From positions 1 to 6,560 of the forward strand of contig CALMAR010000452.1 of assembly GCA_937859855.1 (NCBI GenBank): a stretch of DNA of 6,560 nucleotides, in the 5' to 3' direction. This DNA comes from an uncultured Kineosporia sp. Lineage in GTDB: Bacteria > Actinomycetota > Actinomycetes > Actinomycetales > Kineosporiaceae. The notes below the pieces were generated by a model, which saw only the letters and a program-made list of their open reading frames with translations, made no database searches and had not been told where the DNA came from. Made by a program: the position numbers and the translations under genes. This document shows, piece by piece, positions 1-5,642 of the stretch (position 1 is the first letter of the stretch; each line of letters starts with the position of its first letter).

Positions 1-280
1 TGCTCGGGCCGGGGCCGCCTTCGGCCCGGGCCTCGGCCAGGTCGAGTCCGGCGCAAAAGGTCCCGCTGGTGTGGCCGACGACGATGGCCCGGACCGCGGA
101 GTCGGTGGCAGCGTCGTTCAAGCGAGCCTGGACCTCGTTCACCAGCTGGCGAGACAGGGCGTTACGGCGGGCCGGAGCGTCCAGAGTGATCCGGGCGATC
201 CCCGGCTGAAGCTCATAGCGGACCAGATCCGGGTCGGCGGCGGCGTTCTCGGCGTCATCGGCGTCATCGGCGTCAGACAC
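1..280 (-). CDS. Enoyl-CoA hydratase/isomerase (crotonase) family protein, N-terminal part, cut by window edge
   Basis: Only the first 93 codons are in the window. The start is a GTG at 278-280, preceded at 6 nt by a GGTGG Shine-Dalgarno-like stretch, and it overlaps the end of the thiolase gene by 8 nt, so the two are almost certainly cotranscribed and translationally coupled. After an acidic, low-complexity leader (residues 3-18, ADDADDA type) the crotonase N-terminal strand pattern begins: ARITLDAPARRNALS at about 29-43, then TFCAGLDLAEA at about 74-84. The FCAGxDL segment is the first oxyanion-hole loop that polarises the acyl-CoA thioester carbonyl in this superfamily. The catalytic acid positions lie beyond the edge, so hydratase, isomerase or hydrolase activity cannot be decided. 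Context (thiolase, acid:CoA ligase, second crotonase) points to beta-oxidation-like degradation of an acyl-CoA. Family assignment is firm; the exact reaction is unknown. Confidence 0.85.
   Translation of the reverse strand, partial: MSDADDADDAENAAADPDLVRYELQPGIARITLDAPARRNALSRQLVNEVQARLNDAATDSAVRAIVVGHTSGTFCAGLDLAEARAEGGPGPS
251..275. repeat. Short 9-bp tandem repeat in the start of the crotonase gene
   Basis: On the plus strand the unit GGCGTCATC occurs at 251-259 and 260-268, followed by a partial copy at 269-275. A degenerate copy (GGCGTTCTC) precedes it at 242-250. Read on the minus strand it encodes the repeated Ala-Asp-Asp at the N-terminus of the partial crotonase. It touches the thiolase stop codon. 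Such an in-frame 9-bp repeat can gain or lose copies without breaking the gene. Confidence 0.8.
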
Positions 281-1418
281 GTTCAACCACCATGGCCATC
301 CCCTGACCGCCGCCCACGCACAGGGTCGCCAGGCCGTAGCGGCCCGCCCGCTGGTCGAGGTTGTCCAGGAGCATGCACAACAGCCGGATGCCGGTCATGC
401 CGAACGGGTGGCCTAGGGCGATGGCGCCTCCGGCCGGGTTGACCTGCTCGTCCAGGTCGAAGCCCACGGTGCGGCTGACCGCGAGAACCTGAGACGCGAA
501 GGCCTCGTTGAACTCGACCACATCCATGTCCTCCACCCTCAGCTTGGTCCGCGCCAACACCTGCCGCACCGCGTCGATCGGGCCCACTCCCATGATGGAT
601 GGGTCGACCCCGCTGACGGCAGTGGCCACGATCCGGGCCCGCGGGTGCAATCCCTCGCGCGTCACAAGTTCCTCACTGGCCAGGACCGCCGCTGCGGCCC
701 CGTCGTTCAGCGGGCAGGAGTTGCCGGCGGTCACCTGCCCGTCCGGACGGAACGCCGGTGGCAGTGAAGCCAGGCGCTGCATCGAGGTGTCGCGCCGCGG
801 CCCGTCGTCCAGTTCGACCCGGGCGGCCCCGGGCACCTCGACCGGCACGATACTGCGGGCCAGCAGCCCACTGTCCTGGGCGGCGACCGCCTTGACGTGG
901 CTGCGGAGGGCGAAGGCGTCCATGTCGTCCCGGGCAATCCCGTACCGCAGCGCCACGTTCTCCGCGGTCTCACCCATGCTGATGTACACGTCGGGCAGCC
1001 GCCCGTCGAGGAACGCCGGGTGCTTGTCTTCCTCGCGCGTCGTGCGCCCAACCTGGCTGACGGACTCGACGCCCGAAATGAGATACCCGTCGGCCTCTTC
1101 AGCCCGGATCGCGTGGGCGCCGATGCGTAGCGCCTGCAGGCTGGAGGCGCAGAAACGGTTGACGGTGGTGCCCGGCAGTGCGACCGGAAGGCCGGCCAGC
1201 AACGAAGCTCGACGAGCGAGGTTGGCCCCCTGCTTGCCCTCCGGATAAGCGGTGCCCAGGCAGTGATCGGTCAGCCGGGACGGATCGACCCCCGACCGTT
1301 CCAGGCTCGCTGTGATCACGCCAGCAACGAGATCGTCCGGGCGCACCTCGCGGAGGCTGCCCTTGACCGCACGGCCGATGGGGGTCCGTACCGCCGAAAT
1401 CACGAACACTTCCGCCAC
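273..1418 (-). CDS. Thiolase (acetyl-CoA C-acyltransferase family), 381 aa
   Basis: This is a thiolase-superfamily enzyme, near the usual 380-400 residue length. All catalytic landmarks are visible: the nucleophilic Cys90 in NRFCASSLQ (88-95), the NEAFA motif at 304-308, His337 in GGAIALGHPFGMTG (330-343), and the second cysteine Cys367 in CVGGGQG (367-373). The family either cleaves 3-ketoacyl-CoA with CoA or condenses two acyl-CoAs. In this catabolic setting cleavage, the last step of a beta-oxidation round, is the better guess. The start is GTG at 1416-1418, chosen because AAGGGAGG (complement of 1427-1434) lies 8 nt upstream and the protein then begins with the canonical AEVFVISAVRTPIG. 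It is the first gene of a minus-strand operon with the overlapping crotonase and diverges from the 1453 crotonase. A palindrome overlaps its ribosome-binding site. Substrate length is not readable from the sequence. Confidence 0.95.
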   Translation of the reverse strand: MAEVFVISAVRTPIGRAVKGSLREVRPDDLVAGVITASLERSGVDPSRLTDHCLGTAYPEGKQGANLARRASLLAGLPVALPGTTVNRFCASSLQALRIGAHAIRAEEADGYLISGVESVSQVGRTTREEDKHPAFLDGRLPDVYISMGETAENVALRYGIARDDMDAFALRSHVKAVAAQDSGLLARSIVPVEVPGAARVELDDGPRRDTSMQRLASLPPAFRPDGQVTAGNSCPLNDGAAAAVLASEELVTREGLHPRARIVATAVSGVDPSIMGVGPIDAVRQVLARTKLRVEDMDVVEFNEAFASQVLAVSRTVGFDLDEQVNPAGGAIALGHPFGMTGIRLLCMLLDNLDQRAGRYGLATLCVGGGQGMAMVVERV

Positions 1419-1425
1419 CTCTGCT

Positions 1426-1441
1426 ACCTCCCTTGGTAGGT
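1426..1441. promoter_or_regulatory. Candidate operator A (imperfect 16-bp palindrome) in the divergent promoter
   Basis: The sequence ACCTCCCTTGGTAGGT has 6-bp arms ACCTCC and GTAGGT with one mismatch around a 4-bp centre. It matches the perfect palindrome at 4881-4896 at 12 of 16 positions, including the same arms and spacing. It lies next to the -10 box of the plus-strand crotonase gene and covers the leader and ribosome-binding site of the thiolase gene, a position suited to repression of both. The mismatched arm is the one that also serves as the thiolase ribosome-binding site, which may explain its divergence. The binding protein is inferred, not shown. Confidence 0.55.
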
Positions 1442-1447
1442 ACTATA
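1441..1447. promoter_or_regulatory. Overlapping, opposed -10 boxes of the divergent promoter
   Basis: On the plus strand TACTAT (1441-1446) is a good TANNNT -10 box. A normal 6-nt discriminator puts transcription start at about 1453, exactly the first base of the crotonase GTG, so that message would be leaderless. On the minus strand the same bases give TATAGT (1447-1442), an equally good -10 box. It would start transcription near 1434, just before the thiolase AAGGGAGG. I see no convincing -35 hexamer on either side. The position and mirrored arrangement are direct observations; promoter activity is inferred. Confidence 0.5.
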
Positions 1448-1452
1448 AGCCG

Positions 1453-2217
1453 GTGACTGAACCCCTGGTGCTGCTGGCTGAGCAAGAATCCGTCGCGATC
1501 GTCACGCTCAACGCGCCGGGGCGCCGCAACGTCCTCTCCGCCGAGCTGGTCAGCGCCCTCGGTCGAGCCTTCGACGAACTCGAAGCGTCAGGTGCCCGGT
1601 GTGCGGTGCTGACCGGTGCGGGCTCAGCCTTCTGCGCGGGGGCCGAACTGAACACGCTCGAGCAGGCGGCCGGGGGAGACTTCGGGCCGGTTCGCGACGT
1701 CTACGATGGCTTCCTGCGCGTCCTCGCTTCGCCCGTGCCAACGATCGCGGCGGTGAACGGCCCCGCTCTGGGAGCGGGCTTCAATCTCGCGCTGGCCTGT
1801 GACGTGAGGTTGGCGGCACCGACCGCACGATTCGACACCCGCTTCGCCGCGCTCAACCTGCACCCCGGCGGCGGGCACACCTGGTTGCTGAACCGGAGCG
1901 TCGGACCCCAGCAGGCCATGCTGGCGTGCCTGTTCGGGCAGGTCTGGAATGCCGACGCCGCCTTGGAGCGGGGCCTGGTGGCCGCCGTGCACCCGGTGGA
2001 CGACCTCATGCCGGCGGCGGTGGAACTAGGCGGCAGGCTCCGGGCTCAATCACCGGAGTACGTGCGCACCCTGACCGCGACGCTGCGTCAAGCAGCCAGC
2101 GGGGCGCGATACGAAGATGTACTCGCGTCTGAGATCGCGGCCCAGCGCTGGTCGCTCAGCGAACCTGCCTTCTTGCGCGGGCTTGAGGCCATTCGTGCGC
2201 AGATCGCCCGCCGATGA
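1453..2217 (+). CDS. Crotonase-superfamily protein, enoyl-CoA hydratase-like but lacking both hydratase glutamates, 254 aa
   Basis: The length (254 aa) and both oxyanion loops, AFCAGAEL (59-66) and NGPALGAGFNLALACD (102-117), identify a crotonase fold that binds acyl-CoA. The start GTG at 1453 gives a normal N-terminus (TEPLVLLAEQESVAIVTLN). The open frame extends upstream to 1312, but that part only mirrors the thiolase gene. Aligned by eye to rat mitochondrial enoyl-CoA hydratase, the two catalytic glutamates (Glu144 and Glu164) correspond to Asn111 and Phe131, so ordinary water addition is doubtful. The signature FDTRFAALNLHPGGGHTWLL (127-146) defines the middle region; Asp128 and His137 are possible replacement acid/base residues. 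There is no well-placed Shine-Dalgarno, and a -10 box 6 nt upstream suggests a leaderless message. It diverges from the thiolase and shares its promoter region. It could be an isomerase, a ring-opening or thioester hydrolase, or a hydratase with a shifted mechanism. Confidence 0.9.
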   Translation: MTEPLVLLAEQESVAIVTLNAPGRRNVLSAELVSALGRAFDELEASGARCAVLTGAGSAFCAGAELNTLEQAAGGDFGPVRDVYDGFLRVLASPVPTIAAVNGPALGAGFNLALACDVRLAAPTARFDTRFAALNLHPGGGHTWLLNRSVGPQQAMLACLFGQVWNADAALERGLVAAVHPVDDLMPAAVELGGRLRAQSPEYVRTLTATLRQAASGARYEDVLASEIAAQRWSLSEPAFLRGLEAIRAQIARR

Positions 2218-2225
2218 TCTCCGGC

Positions 2226-2240
2226 GGCCGGTCCCCGGCC
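2226..2240. terminator. Short GC-rich hairpin between convergent genes, possible bidirectional terminator
   Basis: GGCCGG (2226-2231) and CCGGCC (2235-2240) form a perfect 6-bp stem with a TCC loop. It sits in the 28-bp gap between the stop of the plus-strand crotonase gene (2217) and the stop of the minus-strand TrmB-like gene (2246). There is no U-tract on either strand, so it is not a classical intrinsic terminator. U-less GC hairpins are often proposed to end transcription in actinobacteria. Placement between converging stops is the main support. Confidence 0.45.
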
Positions 2241-2245
2241 AGAAC

Positions 2246-3133
2246 TCACCCCGCGCGCGACTCGGTTTCGGCGTCGGCTCCCTCGGTGCCCCGGTAGGCT
2301 CGGTAACTTTCCAGCTGCTGCAGGCCAGGCCCATACGCCTCGGTCAGCTCGGTGCGGAAGTCGCCGAAGATCTGCTGCAGGTCGATGTCGTGGCGCACGT
2401 AACCCTTGACCGCGGCAATGATCAGCGGGCTGTCCGTCCGGACCGCCGACCACTTCTGACCGTCAGGAGCAAGCGCGAACAGGGTGGCCTTCGAATCAGC
2501 CACGATCGCGACGTGCCGAGCCTGGTGGTGGCGATACAGCGCGCCATCGGTGCTGGCGTGCCTGAACACCCGCACCCCCCGAGAGGGAAACGGCATCGTG
2601 CCGAAGCAGAGCACCACGATGTCCACGCCGCGTCCCACAGCCGCCTGGACGGGGTCGCGCAAGGCGGCCAGATCCTCAGCGGTAGCGGAGAGGTAGACGC
2701 GACGCTCAGCCTCGGCGATCATCGCAGCGGCCGCATCGAGTGCTTCGTCGCGTCCAGTCAGTCGCGCCACCGGCTCGGATGGCGCGGGCTGGGGGCCGAC
2801 GCTCAGGCGCGCGCTGGCCTCGCGGGCGGCGTCGATGCGCTGCTCGAAGCTGGCGGTCAGATCGGTGAACAGCCGCTCTGGTGCCACGGCCACGAACCGG
2901 GTGGGTTCTCCCTGGAGCATCCGTGCGGCTCCGCGGCTGACGAGCTTGCGCAGGGCCTCGTACACCTTGGGCTGAGGCACACCGGTCGCCTTCGACACCG
3001 CGTACCCCGTCTGCGGCCCCGGGCCGAGCAGTCCTACATAGCAGCGTGATTCATACTGCGAGAACCCGAGCGTCAGCAGTACGTCACTCAGGTTGTCCGA
3101 TGCGGAGCCCGATCCCTCGTCCACGCTGCTCAT
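2246..3133 (-). CDS. TrmB-family transcriptional regulator with PLD-like effector domain, 295 aa
   Basis: Residues 16-82 form a TrmB-type winged helix: LLTLGFSQYESRCYVGLL, then GYAVSKATGVPQPKVYEALRKLVSRGAARML, where SKATGVPQPKVYEAL is the recognition helix region. Residues 87-112 (ERLFTDLTASFEQRIDAARE) look like the dimerising coiled coil usual in this family. Residues 121-265 match the C-terminal ligand domain of the phospholipase-D-like fold: ALDAAAAMIAEAERRVYLSA, PVQAAVGRGVDIVVLCFG, then HVAIVADSKATLFAL. TrmB proteins are best known from archaea as sugar-responsive regulators; here a sugar ligand is unlikely given the neighbours. The start ATG at 3131-3133 has GGTGA 7 nt upstream. The gene follows the ligase gene by 61 nt in the same direction, consistent with one operon, and an inverted repeat spans this gap. 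Inference: it senses the ligase substrate or its CoA ester and controls the palindromes at 1426 and 4881. The family is confident, the targets are not. Confidence 0.88.
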   Translation of the reverse strand: MSSVDEGSGSASDNLSDVLLTLGFSQYESRCYVGLLGPGPQTGYAVSKATGVPQPKVYEALRKLVSRGAARMLQGEPTRFVAVAPERLFTDLTASFEQRIDAAREASARLSVGPQPAPSEPVARLTGRDEALDAAAAMIAEAERRVYLSATAEDLAALRDPVQAAVGRGVDIVVLCFGTMPFPSRGVRVFRHASTDGALYRHHQARHVAIVADSKATLFALAPDGQKWSAVRTDSPLIIAAVKGYVRHDIDLQQIFGDFRTELTEAYGPGLQQLESYRAYRGTEGADAETESRAG

Positions 3134-3195
3134 CCGCCGTTCACCAGTGGTCGTGGCTTCCAGACTACTCCAGCCGCAACATCAGCGCGGCGGAT
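3132..3195 (-). promoter_or_regulatory. Inverted repeat linking the ligase stop codon to the regulator start codon
   Basis: The minus-strand message reads AUCCGCCG from 3195 to 3188, beginning in the ligase stop codon, and CGGCGGAU from 3139 to 3132, ending in the regulator AUG. These 8-nt arms are perfectly complementary, with 48 nt between them. Pairing would bury the start codon and crowd the GGUGA ribosome-binding site of the regulator gene; a ribosome finishing the ligase would disrupt it. This would be translational coupling. It could also be chance in GC-rich DNA. Confidence 0.35.
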
Positions 3196-4850
3196 CATCG
3201 GCTGGGCCGGTCAGCCGCCAGCTCCGCGACCAGTTTCTTCTTGGAGACTTTGCCGACTGGTGAGAGCGGGAACTCCGGGTACGTTCGCATGTATTCGGGC
3301 AGCTTGTGCCGCGCCACCTCGTAGGACTGGAGGTGGGCCACCAGCTCGGCCAGGGTCACCGTCGCGCCGGGGCGCAGGACCACGCACGCGCACATTCGTT
3401 CGCCGAGTACCTCGTCCGGAACCGGCACGCAGGCGACGTTCACCACCGCCGGATGCGCCAGCAGCAGGTTCTCGACCTCTTCCGCCGAGATCTTCTCTCC
3501 ACCGCGATTGATCAGGTCCTTCTTGCGGCCCGCCACCACGTAATTGCCGGTGGGGTGGCGCCACATCAGATCACCGGACATGTAGAACCCGTCTGGGCTG
3601 AACGCGCGGGCGTTGTGCTCCTCGGCGTTGTAGTAACCCCGCAACGTGTACGGGCCCCGGGCCCAAAGTTCGCCGACCTCGCCGTCGCCGACATCACGGC
3701 CGTCGTCGTCCACCAGCCGGACTTCGTCTTCCTCGCAGATCGGTCTGCCCACGGTCTCCAGCCGGACCTCGGCCGGGTCATCGAGGCGGACGAACATGAG
3801 CAGACCTTCGGCCATACCGAAGTTCTCCTGGACCGTGGCATTGGGGAAGACCTTCTCCGAGCGGGTCCGGGTCTCCGGCTGCAGCCGCTGACCTCCACTC
3901 TGGATCACCCGCAGAGAGGAGAGGTCGAACGAGCTGGCCAGAGGATCGTTGATCAGCTTGATCAGCAGGGCCGGCACCACGTGCATGTGGGTGGCGCCCA
4001 CCGCCTGGATCCGCTCGAACACGCTCTCGGCTCGCGTCGAGGTGCTGAGCGCCACCGTGGCTCCCGACAGCAGGAAACCCTGCATACCAGGACAGGCCAG
4101 GGGCAGATTGTGCGATATCGGCAGGACGTCGAGCAGCACGTCCCCATCCCGGACGTCGCACACCGAGACCGCGAGCTGGGAGTTGAACGCGTAGTCGTTG
4201 TGGCTTCGGGGGATCAGCTTCGGAATGCCGGTGGTGCCGCCCGAAAGCTGGAACACTGCAGGGTCTTCCGGGTCGATCTGCGCCCGCATGGCGTCCACCT
4301 CGTCGGCGGTCGTGCTCGTCGGCCGTTCATGCAGGTCATCCAGGCGGACGGCATGGTCCTGGAGATCCTGCCCATCCAGGACGAAGTGCAGGCGCAGCTG
4401 GTCCTGGTCAGCGGCCACCCGGGTGAAGATGTTCTGGAAATCCGCGTCCTTGGCCGCGGCGGGGCTGGCCAGTGCCACCGCACCGGACAGCCGGACGAAT
4501 TGCTCGACCTCCCGGAAACGATGCGAGGGCAGCGCCATGATCGGAATCGCGCCGATGTGCTGCAGCCCGAGATAGAACGAGACGAAGGCCGCCGTGTTCG
4601 GCAGTTGCACCACCACCCGGTCCCGGGGCCGCAGGCCGAGTTCAACCAGGACGCGGGCCACGTGTGCAGCGCGGCGGGCCACCTCACCGAAGGTGAGTGT
4701 CTCGCTGTCGTCGATGATGGCGACCCGGTCGGCCCATTTATCGAACGCCTGGAGATAGTGGGTGATGAGCGGGAGATCAGCCCAGTAGCCCTTGGCCCGA
4801 TACTCCGCTGCGAATTCGGGGGGGAACGCGGTCACGCCAGGCAGATGCAA
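3195..4850 (-). CDS. AMP-forming aryl/alicyclic acid:CoA ligase, DhbE/EntE-like, 551 aa
   Basis: This ANL-superfamily adenylating enzyme is collinear with DhbE/EntE from the N-terminus (PPEFAAEYRAKGYW, 10-23; RVVVQLPN, 78-85; MALPSHR, 105-111) to the end. Motifs: P-loop LSGGTTGIPK (202-211), NFGMAEG (343-349), the ribose-binding Asp427 in SGDL, the hinge GRKKDLINRGGEKISAEEVE (441-460) and the catalytic lysine Lys534 in SPVGKVSKKKL (530-540). No carrier-protein domain and no siderophore peptide synthetase is nearby; with a thiolase and crotonases around it, CoA-ester formation for catabolism is more likely than siderophore loading. The acid pocket reads SHNLPLACPG (246-255): His247 and Asn248 are kept, Cys253 stands where salicylate enzymes have Cys, and Asn343 fills a normally hydrophobic position. 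TTG at 4848-4850 is the start because a perfect AGGAGG (complement of 4857-4862) lies 6 nt upstream. It probably heads an operon with the TrmB-like gene. Alternatives are a cyclohexanecarboxylate, benzoate-type or heteroaryl acid ligase. Confidence 0.9.
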   Translation of the reverse strand: MHLPGVTAFPPEFAAEYRAKGYWADLPLITHYLQAFDKWADRVAIIDDSETLTFGEVARRAAHVARVLVELGLRPRDRVVVQLPNTAAFVSFYLGLQHIGAIPIMALPSHRFREVEQFVRLSGAVALASPAAAKDADFQNIFTRVAADQDQLRLHFVLDGQDLQDHAVRLDDLHERPTSTTADEVDAMRAQIDPEDPAVFQLSGGTTGIPKLIPRSHNDYAFNSQLAVSVCDVRDGDVLLDVLPISHNLPLACPGMQGFLLSGATVALSTSTRAESVFERIQAVGATHMHVVPALLIKLINDPLASSFDLSSLRVIQSGGQRLQPETRTRSEKVFPNATVQENFGMAEGLLMFVRLDDPAEVRLETVGRPICEEDEVRLVDDDGRDVGDGEVGELWARGPYTLRGYYNAEEHNARAFSPDGFYMSGDLMWRHPTGNYVVAGRKKDLINRGGEKISAEEVENLLLAHPAVVNVACVPVPDEVLGERMCACVVLRPGATVTLAELVAHLQSYEVARHKLPEYMRTYPEFPLSPVGKVSKKKLVAELAADRPSR

Positions 4851-4879
4851 TGAGGGCCTCCTGAAATCTCCAGAATTAC

Positions 4880-4908
4880 AACCTACTACGGTAGGTAGGT
4901 TCCGACAA
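4880..4908 (-). promoter_or_regulatory. Candidate promoter of the ligase-regulator operon
   Basis: On the minus strand TTGTCG (4908-4903) and TAGGTT (4885-4880) are separated by exactly 17 bp and make a plausible -35/-10 pair. They would start transcription near 4873, giving a leader of about 20 nt that carries the AGGAGG ribosome-binding site. A perfect palindrome (4881-4896) covers most of the -10 box and the downstream spacer. Spacing and hexamers are visible; activity is inferred. Confidence 0.45.
4881..4896. promoter_or_regulatory. Candidate operator B (perfect 6+4+6 palindrome) in the ligase promoter
   Basis: ACCTACTACGGTAGGT has perfectly complementary 6-bp arms (ACCTAC and GTAGGT) around TACG; an extra AGGT follows at 4897-4900. 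It lies over the predicted -10 box of the ligase operon, as expected of a repressor site. The same arms and spacing recur at 1426-1441 in the thiolase/crotonase divergent promoter, which supports a common regulator. The arm length fits a dimeric helix-turn-helix protein such as a TrmB- or TetR-type regulator. Confidence 0.6.
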
Positions 4909-5036
4909 CGCTGCTCTTGCGGCTGGTCTTCCCTTAGTTCCCGTTGGCCGCGGTGACGACACCGAAGCTGCGGCGCCGCCCAGTCGCCGAGCGAGGCGCA
5001 TCTGACCGGTCGCGCCCGGAGTGATGGCCCTTGCCG
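4909..5036. other. Non-coding gap between the TetR gene and the ligase promoter
   Basis: I see no credible gene here. Short open frames exist but lack a ribosome-binding site and recognisable protein features. The only structure noted is the self-complementary GCGGCGCCGC at 4970-4979, which has no loop and no U-tract. A terminator for the TetR transcript would be expected here, but none is obvious. Confidence 0.6.
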
Positions 5037-5621
5037 TCAGCGCCGGGGACTGGCAGTCAGTACGTCAGCGAGCGCCTGCCGGGCAATCGGGCCGAATTCG
5101 CCTTCGCTGGGCTGGTCCTGAGCAGGCAGACTGGTCCATCGCTCGTACGCCAGGTCAAATGCGAGTGCACCAAGGTGCGCGGTGACGCTCGACGTCAGCT
5201 CAGGAACGTCGCGGCCGTGAAGTGCGTTCGCCATCGCGGCCGTGAGCACCAGCCCCTTCAGCGCCTCCCGTTCCTGAAGGTCCGGATTGGCCTCGATGAC
5301 CGCTCGCCGCCGCCTGCTGAATTCGCGGCGCTCGGTGGTGAACAGCTCCTTTCCAGCCAGATCGAAGGCATGAGCGAGCGCATCAATGGGTCCGGCCGGC
5401 CCGGGCGCTGACGCGATGCCGTCGACAAGGAGCTGAGTCATCGTCTCTGGCCCGAACAAGACCTCGCGCTTGTCGCGGAAGTAACGGAAGAACGTGCTCT
5501 TGGTCAGCCCGGCGAGTTCCGCGATCTGCGCCACCGTGGTGTTCTCGTAGCCCCGCTGAGCGAACAGTTCGAGCGCGGCCAGGGCGAGACGGTCCGCGGC
5601 GTTCGGTTGCCATCGAGCCAT
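5037..5621 (-). CDS. TetR/AcrR-family transcriptional repressor, 194 aa
   Basis: The length is typical for TetR proteins (about 190-220). The N-terminal DNA-binding domain is clear: ALAALELFAQRGYENTTVAQIAELAGL (13-39), followed by the recognition helix and its signature TKSTFFRYFRDKREVLF (40-56). Residues 60-190 form the variable, mostly helical ligand-binding and dimerisation domain, whose ligand cannot be read. ATG at 5619-5621 starts the protein 5-10 residues before the first helix, as usual; its ribosome-binding site is weak (AGG, 8 nt upstream). It is divergent from the MDR oxidoreductase gene with a 75-bp gap containing a 23-bp near-perfect palindrome, the standard layout for a TetR repressor controlling itself and its neighbour. 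It has no palindrome of the 1426/4881 type near it, so it probably does not control the ligase set. Confidence 0.93.
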   Translation of the reverse strand: MARWQPNAADRLALAALELFAQRGYENTTVAQIAELAGLTKSTFFRYFRDKREVLFGPETMTQLLVDGIASAPGPAGPIDALAHAFDLAGKELFTTERREFSRRRRAVIEANPDLQEREALKGLVLTAAMANALHGRDVPELTSSVTAHLGALAFDLAYERWTSLPAQDQPSEGEFGPIARQALADVLTASPRR

Positions 5622-5642
5622 CTAGCAAGCCTATGGCACCTT

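Noticed and set aside
1312..1452. Upstream extension of the plus-strand crotonase frame to an ATG at 1312
   Set aside because: This part lies antisense to the thiolase coding start, its residues do not resemble a crotonase N-terminus, and the GTG at 1453 gives the normal family start and length.
2117..3049. Plus-strand open frame of 310 codons opposite the TrmB-like gene
   Set aside because: The translation is rich in Arg, Gly and His with no family features; the minus-strand frame encodes a well-formed TrmB protein. It is an antisense shadow.
3306..4853. Very long plus-strand open frame (515 codons) opposite the ligase gene
   Set aside because: It mirrors the ligase codon pattern in GC-rich DNA, its translation has no recognisable domain, and the minus-strand protein has all adenylation motifs and a perfect ribosome-binding site.
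4970..4979. GCGGCGCCGC palindrome considered as a terminator
   Set aside because: It is self-complementary without a loop and no U-tract follows; such words are frequent by chance at this GC content.
4909..5036. Small minus-strand open frame beginning ATG near 5002 in the gap before the ligase
   Set aside because: No ribosome-binding site, Arg/Ala-rich composition typical of random GC-rich DNA, and it runs through the ligase promoter.
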